Shown piece by piece: positions 21,286 to 32,523 of a DNA stretch of 64,000 nt. Below the pieces are notes generated by a model. The model did no database searches and had not been told where the DNA came from. It saw only the letters and a program-made list of their open reading frames with translations. The position numbers were made by a program, and so were the translations under genes. Numbering within the stretch: the stretch's first letter is position 1; the number at the start of each line of letters is the position of its first letter. This DNA is from Thozetella sp. PMI_491 (Eukaryota; Ascomycota; Sordariomycetes; Chaetosphaeriales; Chaetosphaeriaceae), in the NCBI GenBank assembly GCA_021432635.1, contig MU270026.1, positions 1,143,311 to 1,207,310 on the forward strand. Reading direction: 5' to 3'.

Positions 21286-24200
21286 CTTGCCCTCTTACCG
21301 GGAAAAGTAAAAACATTACATTCACGGACTTCCTTTCCAGTAGTTGGATGTAGAACTGTACCCAAAATGGTGTTTCACTCAAACACTAAGGTACCTAACC
21401 AGGTGCTATTTTAGCGTTCCACTAGACCACACTGCAATCTCCACTAACACTCAGCCGGCCACCGGGAAATCTACCCGCGACTCTGGAGATCGGATCGCAG
21501 CTTAGACTCGAATCACAGAGGATGAAGTAGAGCACGTGGGTTGCGAGCGCTGCTTCCAAGGAATGTGGCTTGGCCTTCAGGAACGAGGGGAGGGACATAG
21601 ATTGAATGCATTTCTATTGCTGGTTCTCTAAAAGAAAATTCAGGCACGGTGTAAACATAAATTTCGTCGCTTGAGTTGCGTGTTGTTGCAGCTATGCCCC
21701 CGTTCCCACGTGTGCTTCTGGAAATTATCCTGGGGTAATTATCCTGGGGTAATTCCCAGTCTGTCGGGTCTCCCCAGAGCGGCGCCCCATTGGGTTGCGG
21801 GCTAGTCCGCCCGGGAGTCTGCGCTCATCTGAGCACAGCTAGTACTAAGGGGGGAAGGAAAGCAAAACGCCGCTTAATCTCACAGAAGCTTCAGGGGAAT
21901 CCCAATTTCCAGCGCCAAAGCTCCGCAACGATAGTAACAAAACGGCGGCATATCGTCTTAATCGTCCCGCCGAAAGAAAAAGGAAAGCAAAACGCCGCTC
22001 AGTCTTGGAGAAGCTATGGAAGGGTCTCGATTCCCCGTGCCAAGTCTCGTCAACAATAGTCACAGTAGGGCGGTACCTAGTCCCGCGCTATAATTTTTAG
22101 ACAATCGCCGGCTCAAGTCTTCCGTCGCTAGGTGCAACTCTTAGCACGTCTAGGCATTGAGCCGGCGTGCAATATTCATAGATCACATGGCGGCAAGCTG
22201 AGCGGCATTGCAATAATATTGCATAATAGCTTTCCCCCACAGTCAACTAGAGACTCTGCAACATCTGGGGTCAAATCAAAGCTAACATTTATCGGAAGCG
22301 TAGTCACGTCTGGCCAGGCCTGTGATTCGCACACCTGATCCGTTCTACTCTAATCTTACTTACTATTCTGCCTTGGAATCTGCATTTCCAAAACAATTGT
22401 TCATCTTTGGAAAGGTGGCAAAGCCCTATTCACTGTGTTCCGCGTGTTTCCGCGTGAAGACTGAGTGCATGTTGGTGCCGCATTGGTACTCGGCTGAAAC
22501 GCCATGCATACGAAGCTTAGAGCTCTAGGCAGCGCGGCGTGGCGATGGCTGAGCTGAAAGAAATTAGAACGACAACTAATCGAGGTACCCGATTCTTTTC
22601 TTTCTTCATCAGCGCACATCTCACGCCCTATTGGACGCCAAAACACAGCTAAATGCAGTGGCTCTAAACTAACATCGCAGCCCCGAGATGCTGTAGCTAA
22701 GATATCTTGCTCTGAAAACCAGCTGTTTATAAGGTAGGCTAGCGTTTTAGCACCACAGGACACCAAAACAAATAAAAACATCACGGCCCGCGCAGGAAAC
22801 CAGAAGTAGCTGCTGCTGATTTTAGCTCACTAAAAGAGAACACCTATTGAGAACCTACATGTCCTTGCATGAGTCTTGTTCAAATGGTACTTGGATGCGT
22901 CATGTTGTTTAGATGCATAGTGTCCGTCGCTCCCTCTCGGCTCGCCGCGCCATTTGCATTTGCGCCACTGACAAGAAAGGGACCCGAGGGAATCTCAGGC
23001 AGCCCACAGTACCGAGGTTGCTAGACTAAGCGTTCATACCAACTCTAGCTTTGGTCAAAGCTGGGTATCACACAGTAGAGTGAAAGGGTATGAACAGCAC
23101 CAGAGTCGCGAGCTAACAGCAGATCCGTTGCCAAACTAAACTCTGGCTCATTATATCTCGTATTACGGCGCCTTCTCGTAGTTCTCATAGCGCTGTGACG
23201 GCTCGTGCGCTCTATTCGCTGTTTCGAGTAGCGAAACCGGATCTCGGGGAGCTGCTCCTTACCGAGGTTTCTGGAGCGGCTTCAGATCCGCACCATCATG
23301 TGATATTAGTTAAATCTCTGACGCCGTAATATTTACTGTTTATTTTTATTTTCTGGTACGGAGGTAGTCTAATCCAGACTGAAAGAGCTGGTCACGACAG
23401 GCCAAGGCGCACATTGGCCTCATATACCCCCCGCACCTATAGAAGAATTCCCTGAAGTCTTCAGTACTATTGGAGCGGTCGATACGCATCTTGAGGAGCT
23501 TGAAGATGAGAAAGTGTTTTATTTTGATGGCAGTTGTTGAACATTAGCATATTCAATAGGGTACACCAAGTAGCAGATGTGCTTCGCAAACCAGCCGAAA
23601 CGAGCACGATAGAACCTACCAAGAGCTCTTAACCGGTTGTCAACGCAGTGCAACTGATCCATGTTGATATTCTGCCATCGTAGGAGATTGGTCCAGCTGC
23701 CTTTATCGACCATTCAATTGTTATGGTCGCCTGTGTCGTGTAAATTTTGGCACCGTTGGATAATTATCCTTGCCGGCAAAATCTCAGCGAGCTATGCTAC
23801 TGATCTCGTATTTCTTAGAGACTACCTAGTACTTGCCTACCATTCGAGGTAAGGCTGTTTTCCGATATTTTGCCAGTGTCTTGATGCTTCTTGTCAGCCT
23901 CGACCTAAAAAGCTCATCAATATATCATGCTAGTTGAGGGCCGAGTTGCTTAGGCATGCCACAGGCATTTACAAACCGTCACTCTGGATGGGAACTCAGC
24001 TACTCTGGCCGCTATTCAAGTAAAATCAGACGCTGACGGAGATTTTTCCCCAGATACCGTCGACCAGCGGGAACCCATATCACTGGCATCATATAAAGCC
24101 TGTCGGCAGACTTTATGAATACTCTCTCTATGTAGGCGGTAGCGGGAATGGAATAATAATACAGCCGAACAAACACGCCTTCAACTGTTGCGAGCCGTAT

Positions 24201-25306
24201 GATGTCCAAGCACAATGGCTTTTGCCCTCCCAAGAGGACATATCAGCCTCATAAAGGATGAGTTTCACTAAAGTGGAACTCCATTATAGCTCAATTGCAA
24301 ATATTCAAACGCGAATCGCGATATACCATATGTCCAGCTTCGTGAGACTTTGTTCAGCAGCTTCATTTTGTTTTCACTTCGTACAAGATACACCTGAAAT
24401 GGTAAAAAATAAAATAAAAAGTACAGGATCGTGGCATTCAAAGCTGTTGATCGTATGATCTCAGAATTAGGAAATAAAGCAGGCCTAGAAACTGATGAAA
24501 AATAAGAAGTAGTTCGATATAAAGTATCAAGATCGCAAGCAGGGGCTATGAGCTCTTACTGTGAAATTTTCACGATCTTGTTGGAGAAGTCATGATGGCT
24601 ACTTCTGAATATCTCTCATGATCAGAGTGCTTATAATGCCTTGCATCGACTCAGCAGAACCTTGCCAGTTTAGACGGCATCAGAGCCAACATGAGCATTA
24701 ACTAGGACACGGCGAAAAGGAACCATTAAAGTGGCCAGGCAAACTAGAGGTACCCATGTTTGGCTTTATTTGGGGTCCAAAAGCGACATAATTGCCACTC
24801 AGACATTCTGTGCCACTGAAAACAAAATGGATGGTGCATCGCACATCACAGAAGGGCGAGGTATTTTGGACGTGTTCGTTTAAGCGCAAGACTGCCTGTG
24901 CATCCCGACCTAGCTCCATACCCACGTCCACACGGCAATGCCGTTGGCCTTGGGACTGGCTAGGGTTATCAGTGCGCGGTCCTTATCAAGCAAGACCAGG
25001 GCGTGCTTCATTAACCCGACGACGTCCCAATCTTGTCATCGATTCAGATGCGGGGTAGAAAGCCCCCGTCGAGCAGCACACTCAAATTTCGAGAAAATAC
25101 TTCAGCTGACGTTGTCCTTTGGTTGCCTTGACCGAAAAGTGGTCAGAGAACACAACGCCATGCACAACCTGCATGTGTGCCTAAAAAGCGCGTGACACGG
25201 GGCCGCATTTTCGTGGCAGATTGGTCCGGTCGACTATTCATCTTCGCTTAGTTCGTTGCGGATTGCATTGGCATAGAAGGGCCCGAAGCTACGACAAGAG
25301 TACAAA
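21286..25306. other. Long gene-poor stretch
   Basis: About 4 kb without a supportable gene. It contains a 14-base direct repeat (ATTATCCTGGGGTA twice, near 21725-21752), a diverged tandem duplication at 21855-22075 (separate entry), and short open frames of 60-130 codons on both strands, for example 23519-23713 and 24012-24233 on the minus strand. Their translations show no known domain. From about 22.8 to 24.6 kb it is relatively AT-rich, and some frames may be fragments of decayed genes or transposons that I cannot identify. Confidence 0.4.
21855..22075. repeat. Diverged tandem duplication, period about 128 bases
   Basis: The words GGAAAGCAAAACGCCGCT and GAAGCT, then CCA...GTC/CTC-CAACAATAGT-like text, recur in the same order about 128 bases apart (first copy from 21856, second from 21984). 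The copies are identical over the first 18 bases and drift apart afterwards. It is non-coding as far as I can see. Confidence 0.6.
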
Positions 25307-25314
25307 TATATATA
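25307..25314 (+). promoter_or_regulatory. TATA box of the 168-residue protein gene
   Basis: TATATATA lies about 103 bases upstream of the ATG at 25417 and is followed by a strongly pyrimidine-rich leader (about 25360-25410). This supports the frame as a real gene. Confidence 0.5.
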
Positions 25315-25416
25315 CTTCCGTAGCAGCCAGCAGCATCCGTGCTTCTTCACAATTGTTTCCAAGCCCTCTCCTCCCCCTTCCCTTACGGTCTTTGAGTTGC
25401 CCCCTCTTTCGCCCAA

Positions 25417-25923
25417 ATGGCTACAGTACCGACACAGAATACTAACGTTAGACCGGATGAAGAGCCCCTAGATCAAGCACAGCTGGATGAACTACGGGCT
25501 GCCATGGCAGCAGCTGGTCTCCCGGAATTCCCTATTGAGACACCAGAGCAGGTCAAATTTATCAAATCGGTGCTCGATGGGCGGTCCCGGCCCCCAGGCG
25601 AGACTATCCCTATGCTTGAATGGGAAAAGTTCCCGGCTATGATACGAGATCGCCTAGGTAAAGAAACTCAAGAGAAGATCGACAAGTGCATCGGGCGGGT
25701 GTTGGACGGCCACGCGGGAGAGGAAGAATGGAAGTCGGCCCGCGAAGAGGGGAGAGCACTACTCGGCGGGGAGGAAGATCTGGTACTCATGTACGACAAG
25801 ATGTTCTTGAATCCGAGGGCGGTTCAACTGGCGAGAGACATGAGAACTTCTGCTCGAGAAGGCAACCTTCTAGGCAGCAGCTCAACCGAGAATTCCGGTC
25901 CCTCAGGGGAGCCTAGCACGTAA
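25417..25923 (+). CDS. Hypothetical protein, 168 residues, charged and helical
   Basis: This is an uninterrupted frame starting at an ATG in good context (CCCAAATGGCT). I do not recognise the family. The sequence is rich in Glu, Lys, Arg and Ala, has no signal peptide or membrane segment, and looks mostly alpha-helical with a disordered, Ser-rich C-terminus (SSSTENSGPSGEPST). The segment EFPIETPEQVKFIKSVLDGR and the PMLEWEKFP segment look like structured helices. It is probably cytosolic or nuclear. Support as a gene comes from the TATA box, the pyrimidine-rich leader, and the complete frame with no overlapping competitor. It stands alone between two gene-poor stretches. Confidence 0.65.
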   Translation: MATVPTQNTNVRPDEEPLDQAQLDELRAAMAAAGLPEFPIETPEQVKFIKSVLDGRSRPPGETIPMLEWEKFPAMIRDRLGKETQEKIDKCIGRVLDGHAGEEEWKSAREEGRALLGGEEDLVLMYDKMFLNPRAVQLARDMRTSAREGNLLGSSSTENSGPSGEPST

Positions 25924-26452
25924 ATGTGGCGAGTTTAGGGAGCCGCTGAGTCTTGGCGGACCCGACTAGTCAATAGGGGCTTGAAGAGCCTTTATTCATT
26001 GGCCACAATAAAGTCTATCATTAATTCCCAAGTCCTTTCGACTACATGTGACTCAGTCAAATTTCCCTCCCGCCCCTTTTAATTTTCCTCTCTTCCTGTG
26101 TTTCCCACTATTAGGAGGGTTGCCTCTTCAATCAAGCCGAAGTATACGCGACGGATATCATCGCGATACCATTAGAGCGGATAGGTTATTTTTAGATGCT
26201 GCCTACTCTTGGATTGTACTGTTTGAGCCTCACGATTACAGCTCGTCTCTATAATCTCTATTTTTACGGCCCTTTTCTAATGCAATTTCATGTCAAGCTC
26301 TCCCCGGCTCATTAGTCCTCCGCCGGGCGGAGAGCCCAATACCACGCTACAATTGCTCACAACCGAAGCAGCATCAAACGGCACGCATGGCTTAAACAGC
26401 TTGGTTTTAGTTCATGGTATCTCCGCAGTTTTTCTATTGTGTCTATGATGCT
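25924..26452. other. Intergenic, no supported gene
   Basis: This is the convergent gap between the 168-residue protein gene and the GH16 gene. Only short frames occur. It presumably holds the two 3' untranslated regions. Confidence 0.4.
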
Positions 26453-27474
26453 CTAGCTGGTTGTCTGGTATACTTCCAAGCGGGACATTTGGAAGTATAC
26501 GTCGCTGAAGGCCGAGGGATTGTTCGCCACATACGAATTGCAGGTAGTCCCCGTTGAGGCCGCGCAGCCATTATTCGTCCACTCCGACTGTCCCGCTGGA
26601 TTGCCGCAGAGGTCAATGTTCAGGATAATATACATGTTCTTAAATGCGCTGGAAAGACTGCTGCAGGTCGAGGTATCGAGCTTCATGTGCGGGTTTGACC
26701 AGCCCGAAGGATTTGGCGTTTTCGCGAGCAAGTCACTGGGCTCGCTACCGCGGGCCCAAGCCCAAACGGTAACGTGATCTGACGTCCACTCAAGGGCATC
26801 TATAGGACATGTTAGTCAACCAGAGTTGATGCATCGAAGATAGGGGGGTCACGTACAAGTACCGCCGCTGCTGGAGCCCCAGTAACCATCATGCTCAGCC
26901 ACCCCGCAGCCAATGTTCTGAGGCGAGTAACAAGATGTAGCGAGAACCGGATTGTTGCTATCGACTGGGGTAGAGCTCAAAGCACAGGTGGGGTATGCCG
27001 ACGAGGTGTGGAAGGTGACGCGGTTGTAGTTCAGGGTGTTCCAGTTCTCGTAGATGTCAAACTCGCCGCTGTTGTCGTAGCTGTACATCCAAAATGCGGG
27101 CCAGGAGCCGCATACGGGCTTCGGCAGGTGGCTGAAATAGCCCACAAACAGGCCATTCGTGTACGAGTTTGCCGACTGGATTCGGACGCTGTTACGGCCC
27201 ACGCCGTTGGTGATGACGTTGCGGCTGTCGACGCCTATCTTCACCTCGGGGCCGCTAGCCGTGTTGATGGTCGAGATAAGACCTTGGTTCACGGCATCAT
27301 CACGGTTCAAGTAGTTGACAAAGCCACCGTTGCCAGGATCGGCACCCTTTACGAGTCAGTCACCCCACGCGTCACGCAGGCAGCGCAGGCTCTTACATAG
27401 TAGTAGGCAAACCTCGACAAATAATTTGTCGCGTTGTAGGTGTCGACCAGCTGGTAGGACGGCGCGTTACCCAT
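26453..27474 (-). CDS. GH16-family beta-glucanase-like protein (concanavalin A-like fold)
   Basis: Exons 27474-27397, 27346-26857 and 26799-26453 join in phase to 304 residues. The catalytic ExDxxE signature of GH16 is intact in GEFDIYENW, with Glu121 as nucleophile, Asp123, and Glu126 as acid/base. Flanking family text includes PKPVCGSWPAFWMY, HDGYWGSSSGGTYALEW and LNIDLCGNPAG. These mark the fungal endo-1,3(4)-beta-glucanase (mixed-linkage) group, which acts on beta-glucans of plant or fungal walls. The oddity is the N-terminus: the model starts MGNAPSYQLVDTYNATN, with no signal peptide, although this family is normally secreted. Either a signal exon upstream was missed or the leader was lost. 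A TATA-like box about 100 bases upstream of this ATG argues against a distant extra exon. Confidence 0.87.
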
Positions 27475-27572
27475 ATTTAACGAATGACAGGGGTAAAATA
27501 ATTAAGAATTAAAGTTGGGCGCGGTTGGGGAAGAAGAGATCTACGACGCAGATCAACAGCCGAGGAACAATC

Positions 27573-27580
27573 TATTTATG
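27573..27580 (-). promoter_or_regulatory. TATA-like element of the GH16 gene
   Basis: CATAAATA reads on the minus strand about 100 bases upstream of the ATG at 27474. Confidence 0.4.
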
Positions 27581-30278
27581 TGAAGAGAAGGTACTACGTA
27601 GACGGCGCGCCGGCACCATGCCAAGATTGCGGTCAGGATTGGGACCCAGGTACGGATGGGGGGCCGGGGGCACATAGTAATGCCACGGCTGCAAGGACCT
27701 GGCAGGGCCTGCACTGGGCAAATGGCAAATGGCAAATGCGTATACTAGAACTGCACAATGCGCTATACGAAGTGCAAAACCGCCTCAGTCGTGCCGCCGT
27801 TGAGGGACAAGTTCCCCCGAAGTGTTATTACTTCCGGATTCGATCCTAGTACGGTTGGCTCAAGCGGGTTAGTCGGGGTAGCAGCTGCCAGATTTCAATG
27901 CCTGGGCCAGGCTGCGCCAGGTGGAGCGATATTGAGGAGACGCTTCATTGGCTCTGTCGGCGGGATCTATACCAATTTCGTGACAGGGTAAATGCACAAG
28001 GAGATTGTCCTAAATAGTTCCTTTTAATACGAACGCCACGCCACGAACCAACCAGTAATATTTTCTCCGGGGTAGTATTCGCTTCTAGAAGCTGCCCACC
28101 CCTTGCAAAAAGGGGGCTCACTCAGCGCTGCCATTACCACCACCATATTGCGGCTCTCCCGGGCATGTCAAAAGCTTCCGTCGGCTTAAAATGCATCACA
28201 ATTCACAATGCATACCTTACTCTATAATGCACCTAGGTATCAGGTTCGGTCGATTTTGTGGCCATTTGGTAACGCCTCACCGCATCTAAAAAGGTATACT
28301 AAGCCCCGTCTTATACGCTCCATTTCCTCTCCGATGGAAGGCACACCTACATTAGCTCAGTCGCATGCCTCGGAGTATAGTGAGCCTTGGGTTGCGTTGG
28401 AGGTGGTCAAGGACGGAACTGGCTCAGTAAGAAGGCTTGCATGTCTATACGAGCGCTATATATAGCTACCTATTGATGTGGAGGTGTGCAAGCTAGTGCC
28501 GCTTCGACAACTAGGTACTGCTGTCTACGCCGAAAGCAGCCGCTAGTTGAGATGGGAAAGGCGACCTGCGCCCCGGATTACTATTACATGTGCATGTTAG
28601 ATACGGGTATGGTCGTGATGGAGTCGATTCTGGTTCGGTTACACAGGAGCTGCGGTAACCTCCCCGAAGACCATGCGGGCAACAGAGACTTCGACCGCTC
28701 CGCAAATACGGGCAACAGGGAGCATGGCTGCAGAGCTAATACTAGTTCTTGACCTTTTGGGAATTCTGCAGATCTCTTCTGGCAGTTCGAGCGTCGGTTG
28801 TCCCGAGATTGTAAGACTAATTGTTTCTCTGCTTCTCTTGGCGAGCAGGTCCACTGGTTTGCACACTACACGTTTCCTAAAAACTAATGTCTTGGCCTCC
28901 TGTAAAGTGAGCGCCTCTCCTATAGAAATATTCATCTTAGCTCAGACCATGTTTCTATCCCCATAGCATTCCGAACCGACCTTCGTGAGCAGGTCGTATG
29001 GTCTGGTTGCCAAACACGGCATTCATCTTTGCACAAATGCCACCTGAACTGATCGACATCACTAGCAGTAATAGTAGAAAGCCCGGGACGAAGAGAGTTT
29101 ATTAGCCTCTTACTTACTCCAATAGGCAAATTGAGACGGGCGAGAGCTTGCAGTGTAACCAAGATATTTTACCTGGGAGTAAGCCAGAAGGCTGCCTGAG
29201 AAAGTCACGTGACCGCTCTCACGGGATCGACCCCCAGGACCTCAGCTACTACATCGGCGTGAGGTCATTTCAAGATGGCATGGCTGTATTCCATCACCAT
29301 GGGACCACGTGCGCTACCTTGAAAATGGAGCCGGGGGAGAGTACTCGAGTAGTTCGCAGTACGGAGGCCGAACTATCATAAAATCTAGTATCATCCCACA
29401 CCTATATCACTGGCGGCGGACTGGACATATGCCAAGAACGTGAAAGGAGGACTCCTTGGATTCGTCCAAGTCCACGGCAGGTATGAAATCTGGAGATTCT
29501 CAAATAAGCCTACTCGAATAATCTGAAGGCAAGCCGCACATAGAGGGCCACGTGCTCCAACCGGAATACCCGGCGCTTGAGATGTCCATCACCTCACGCT
29601 AGCTTGCCACTGCTGGGCCCTGGAAAAGGTTGCCTGAGAATTCATCGACGGCGTAGAAGCGTATGATACTAATTTTAAAAAATTCATCGAGCCGTGCGGA
29701 CATTACGCCATGCAGTCGTTGCCCAATCACGATGTCCGTCGCTCGGCCCGCGAAGCGTGTGGTGATGTGCCGAGGAGCTGTCTGTGACTGTCGGAGCAAT
29801 AAGACACTGCCTCTCTTCATCCTTTATTTACATGTAATCGGTAAAAGCTGCCAGGTGACCAGTATGGAGGTCCCACATTTGATTGTGTCTCTCCACTGGC
29901 CAATTGCCCCGGATTTGGCTGGTTGCCGTCGGTCCAATGTACCGGTAGGGGATCCTAGCCAGAACATTTGCCGACAACCAAACAATCAAGCGGGGTATTA
30001 GTCACTTATGAATATAGAGCAGCGAAGCAACCCGACCCATACAGAGTACTCAGAATTAAATCACCATCTCGCTGGATAATCATCCCGGTAATGCGGATAT
30101 GAGCCGATTCGCAGCAGACCTGGGCCATCTGCGGCAGTGGAAACACATCGAGCTCAGCGAAGGCCCAAAGGTACAAGAGTCGAGCAGATGCAGGAATGCG
30201 ACTCTCCGCGCCGTCTGCCTCTGCACATCTCGACTGCTCCCTACTGCCCGTGTCGTCAACATCCGGCTCACCGTCAAG
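27581..30278. other. Gene-poor stretch
   Basis: I find no supported gene in about 2.7 kb between two divergent secreted-protein genes. Open frames of 80-100 codons overlap each other on opposite strands (for example 28639-28935 minus and 28673-28966 plus), with no domain or splice context. The last 200 bases form the DUF1996 promoter. Confidence 0.4.
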
Positions 30279-31474
30279 ATGAAGTCGCTCACTGCATCTG
30301 TTGCGCTTTTTGCGCTCGCCGAGGCCGGCCTTCGTTTCCCGTGCTCGACCCTGACCGTGCAGCGCCTCGATCCTGCTGTTGAGCCCGGCAACAGCCCGTC
30401 GGCGCACGTCCACCATATTGTCGGTGGCAACGCTTTTAACGCCACGATGACGGGCGACGTTTCTGAGAGGGCTACCTGCACCACTTGCCAGATGGCTGAG
30501 GACTTCTCCAACTACTGGACGGCCCAGCTGTACTTCAAGCATCCGAACGGCTCTTACCATCGGGTTCCAACCATTCCTGTCCAGCCCCTATTGGGTGGTT
30601 CCAACGGCGCTCAGGGTGGACTTACTATCTACTATACCCAGTTCGATCTGAACAAGGATAATCTCAAGCAGCAGAAGGTCAAGGCTTTCCCGCCGGTAAG
30701 CTAAACCCTCTGGGATCCTACCTCCCCCAGGACCTTCTGCCGAGTAGCGCTGCTAGGATGCTGATACTCTACAGGGTTTCCGTATGACAGTTGGCAGCCC
30801 CGGTTCAACCACACGCAATCATCTTGGCTTGAGCTACCAGTGCATGTCGGGAGGGAGCAGAGGAACAATTACGTCGGATATGCCGTCCAAGCCTTGCTCC
30901 GGTGGAATTTTCACCACTCACCACTTCCCCCCGTTAGTAGCTTACAACTCGCGCTCCAGTTTTCTCTTTTCCTAACTAGATGCAGGTGCTGGAACGGCAA
31001 GGATCTTGACAGCCCCGACCATCAGTCTCACATGTACAACACTGTGAACTCGGATTACTTCAACAATGCGCCCGCATGCCCAGAATCCCACCCGGTCCGC
31101 GTGCCGCAGGTCACCTTTGAGATCACTTGGGATACCAGCAAGTTCAACAGCATGTGGAAGTCAGGCGACCCGAACCCGTTCGTGTGGAGCTTTGGCCAGA
31201 ACCCCGGCGGCTACGGCACCCACGGTGATTATCTGTTCGGTTGGAAGGGCGACGCTCTCCAGCGCGCGATGGACAAGTCCGAGTGCTTCTACGATGGCTG
31301 CGGCTCCATCAAGAAGCAGCCCATGGCCACGGCAAACCAATGCGCCGTCAAGGATATGGTCGGCGAGCAGGTCGACGGATGTAAGTTCTGAGGCCCCTGG
31401 CACTTACTGAATACAAGCTAACTTTATTAGGGCTTACTGGCCTCCCGGGTCGCTCGGGGATGGAAGGTATGTAG
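30279..31474 (+). CDS. Secreted DUF1996-domain protein
   Basis: Four exons (30279-30695, 30775-30932, 30986-31380, 31431-31474) join in phase to 337 residues. A signal peptide (MKSLTASVALFALAEAG) is followed by the hallmark N-terminal text of DUF1996, SPSAHVHHIVGGNAF. Later come the Cys-containing TCTTCQMAEDFSNYWTAQLY, CWNGKDLDSPDHQSHM, VPQVTFEITWDTSKF and the LFGWKGDALQRAMD block. The family is fungal, secreted and of unknown function, often fused to WSC domains; there is no WSC here. The last exon supplies only 14 residues (ending WLTGLPGRSGMEGM), from a GTAAGT donor. The start was chosen because it gives the signal peptide; in-frame codons upstream do not. Confidence 0.88.
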
Positions 31475-32523
31475 ATTGCAGAGTTTTGGCCAGATGATGA
31501 GCCTCGTAGGCTTATGTATCACACTGTTCAACTATAATTTCGGTCGTTCCGCCTCCTGGTCCTTGTCCCTTGACTAGGCTGCTCGGACGAGATCGAGTAG
31601 TGTTAGCATAAAGCATTTTGTAGACCCCGCCCTCGACTTGATTGCCGAGTTTTGCTGTGATTTACCTAGTAGTCAGAGTGGACCTTCGCATCAGTCATTG
31701 TATTCTAGCGCTCAAAGAGTTACCTACCTAGATATGTAGAAAAGTCGAGGCGAATGCAGCTAGTAACATTTGTAGCGACGGCTTGCCTCAACCTCCCGCA
31801 ATGTTCGTAGTCTCTTTCGATATGTCCATTTGATTAGAAAGTTTGACAGATGAGATTAGTTGACGACTCCCCCACCTTGGTATCATTATGGAACTTGACA
31901 TTCATATCTGCTTAGGCGATAAAAATATACTGCACCTTGCAACGATTGGTCTAAATATCTCATATCGGCCACACAACTAGAGATTATGCGATGTTTTATG
32001 CTGACCCACAATTATATTACCGTGTCGAAGCAGACCCGTAAGTCCTCTAACACCCTGTAGGTCTTAAGAAGGCTATGATAACAAATGGATTTAGAGCGAA
32101 GCATTCGTATATGGTGTTCGCCTGCAGTTCTAGGCGTATTTAAGCAGGAATAGCTAGCCCCGATCTGTCCGTAGCTTCTAATCAACTTTTACTGGAGGCT
32201 GATGGGTTTAGGATAAAGTTCCATTCGATAGGTAAGGCAGAATGGCGTGGCCTGTGGACTGGTGCCGCAAGCTCAGGCACTGGTTCCTGAGTGGTGCTTC
32301 TAGGGAGAGAACCTAGGCGTAGGACCTATTGCCAACGAGTTGGGCATGATGAAAACGGTTACGAGGCGTTCTTTGAATGCTCTGTAGGGCAAGAACCAAA
32401 GTCTTATATGTGCCTTCCTTTTTTTGCGTATAGCCATGTCCCGAGCTTACCCTTAGGTCAACATCAAGCGATAGCTGAAGCTGCATTCTCTTCACGTTTC
32501 CATTGAGCTAAACCAACGAATAT
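31475..32523. other. Convergent intergenic gap, no supported gene
   Basis: The gap separates the DUF1996 and tannase-family 3' ends. It contains only short frames (at most 71 codons, 32291-32506) with no recognisable product. Confidence 0.4.

Noticed and set aside
22800-24600. Possible transposon in the AT-richer gene-poor stretch
   Set aside because: No terminal inverted repeats, LTRs, transposase or reverse-transcriptase text could be recognised; only short unrelated frames occur.
30006-30560. 184-codon minus-strand frame opposite the DUF1996 start
   Set aside because: It overlaps a well-supported spliced secreted protein on the plus strand and has no domain.
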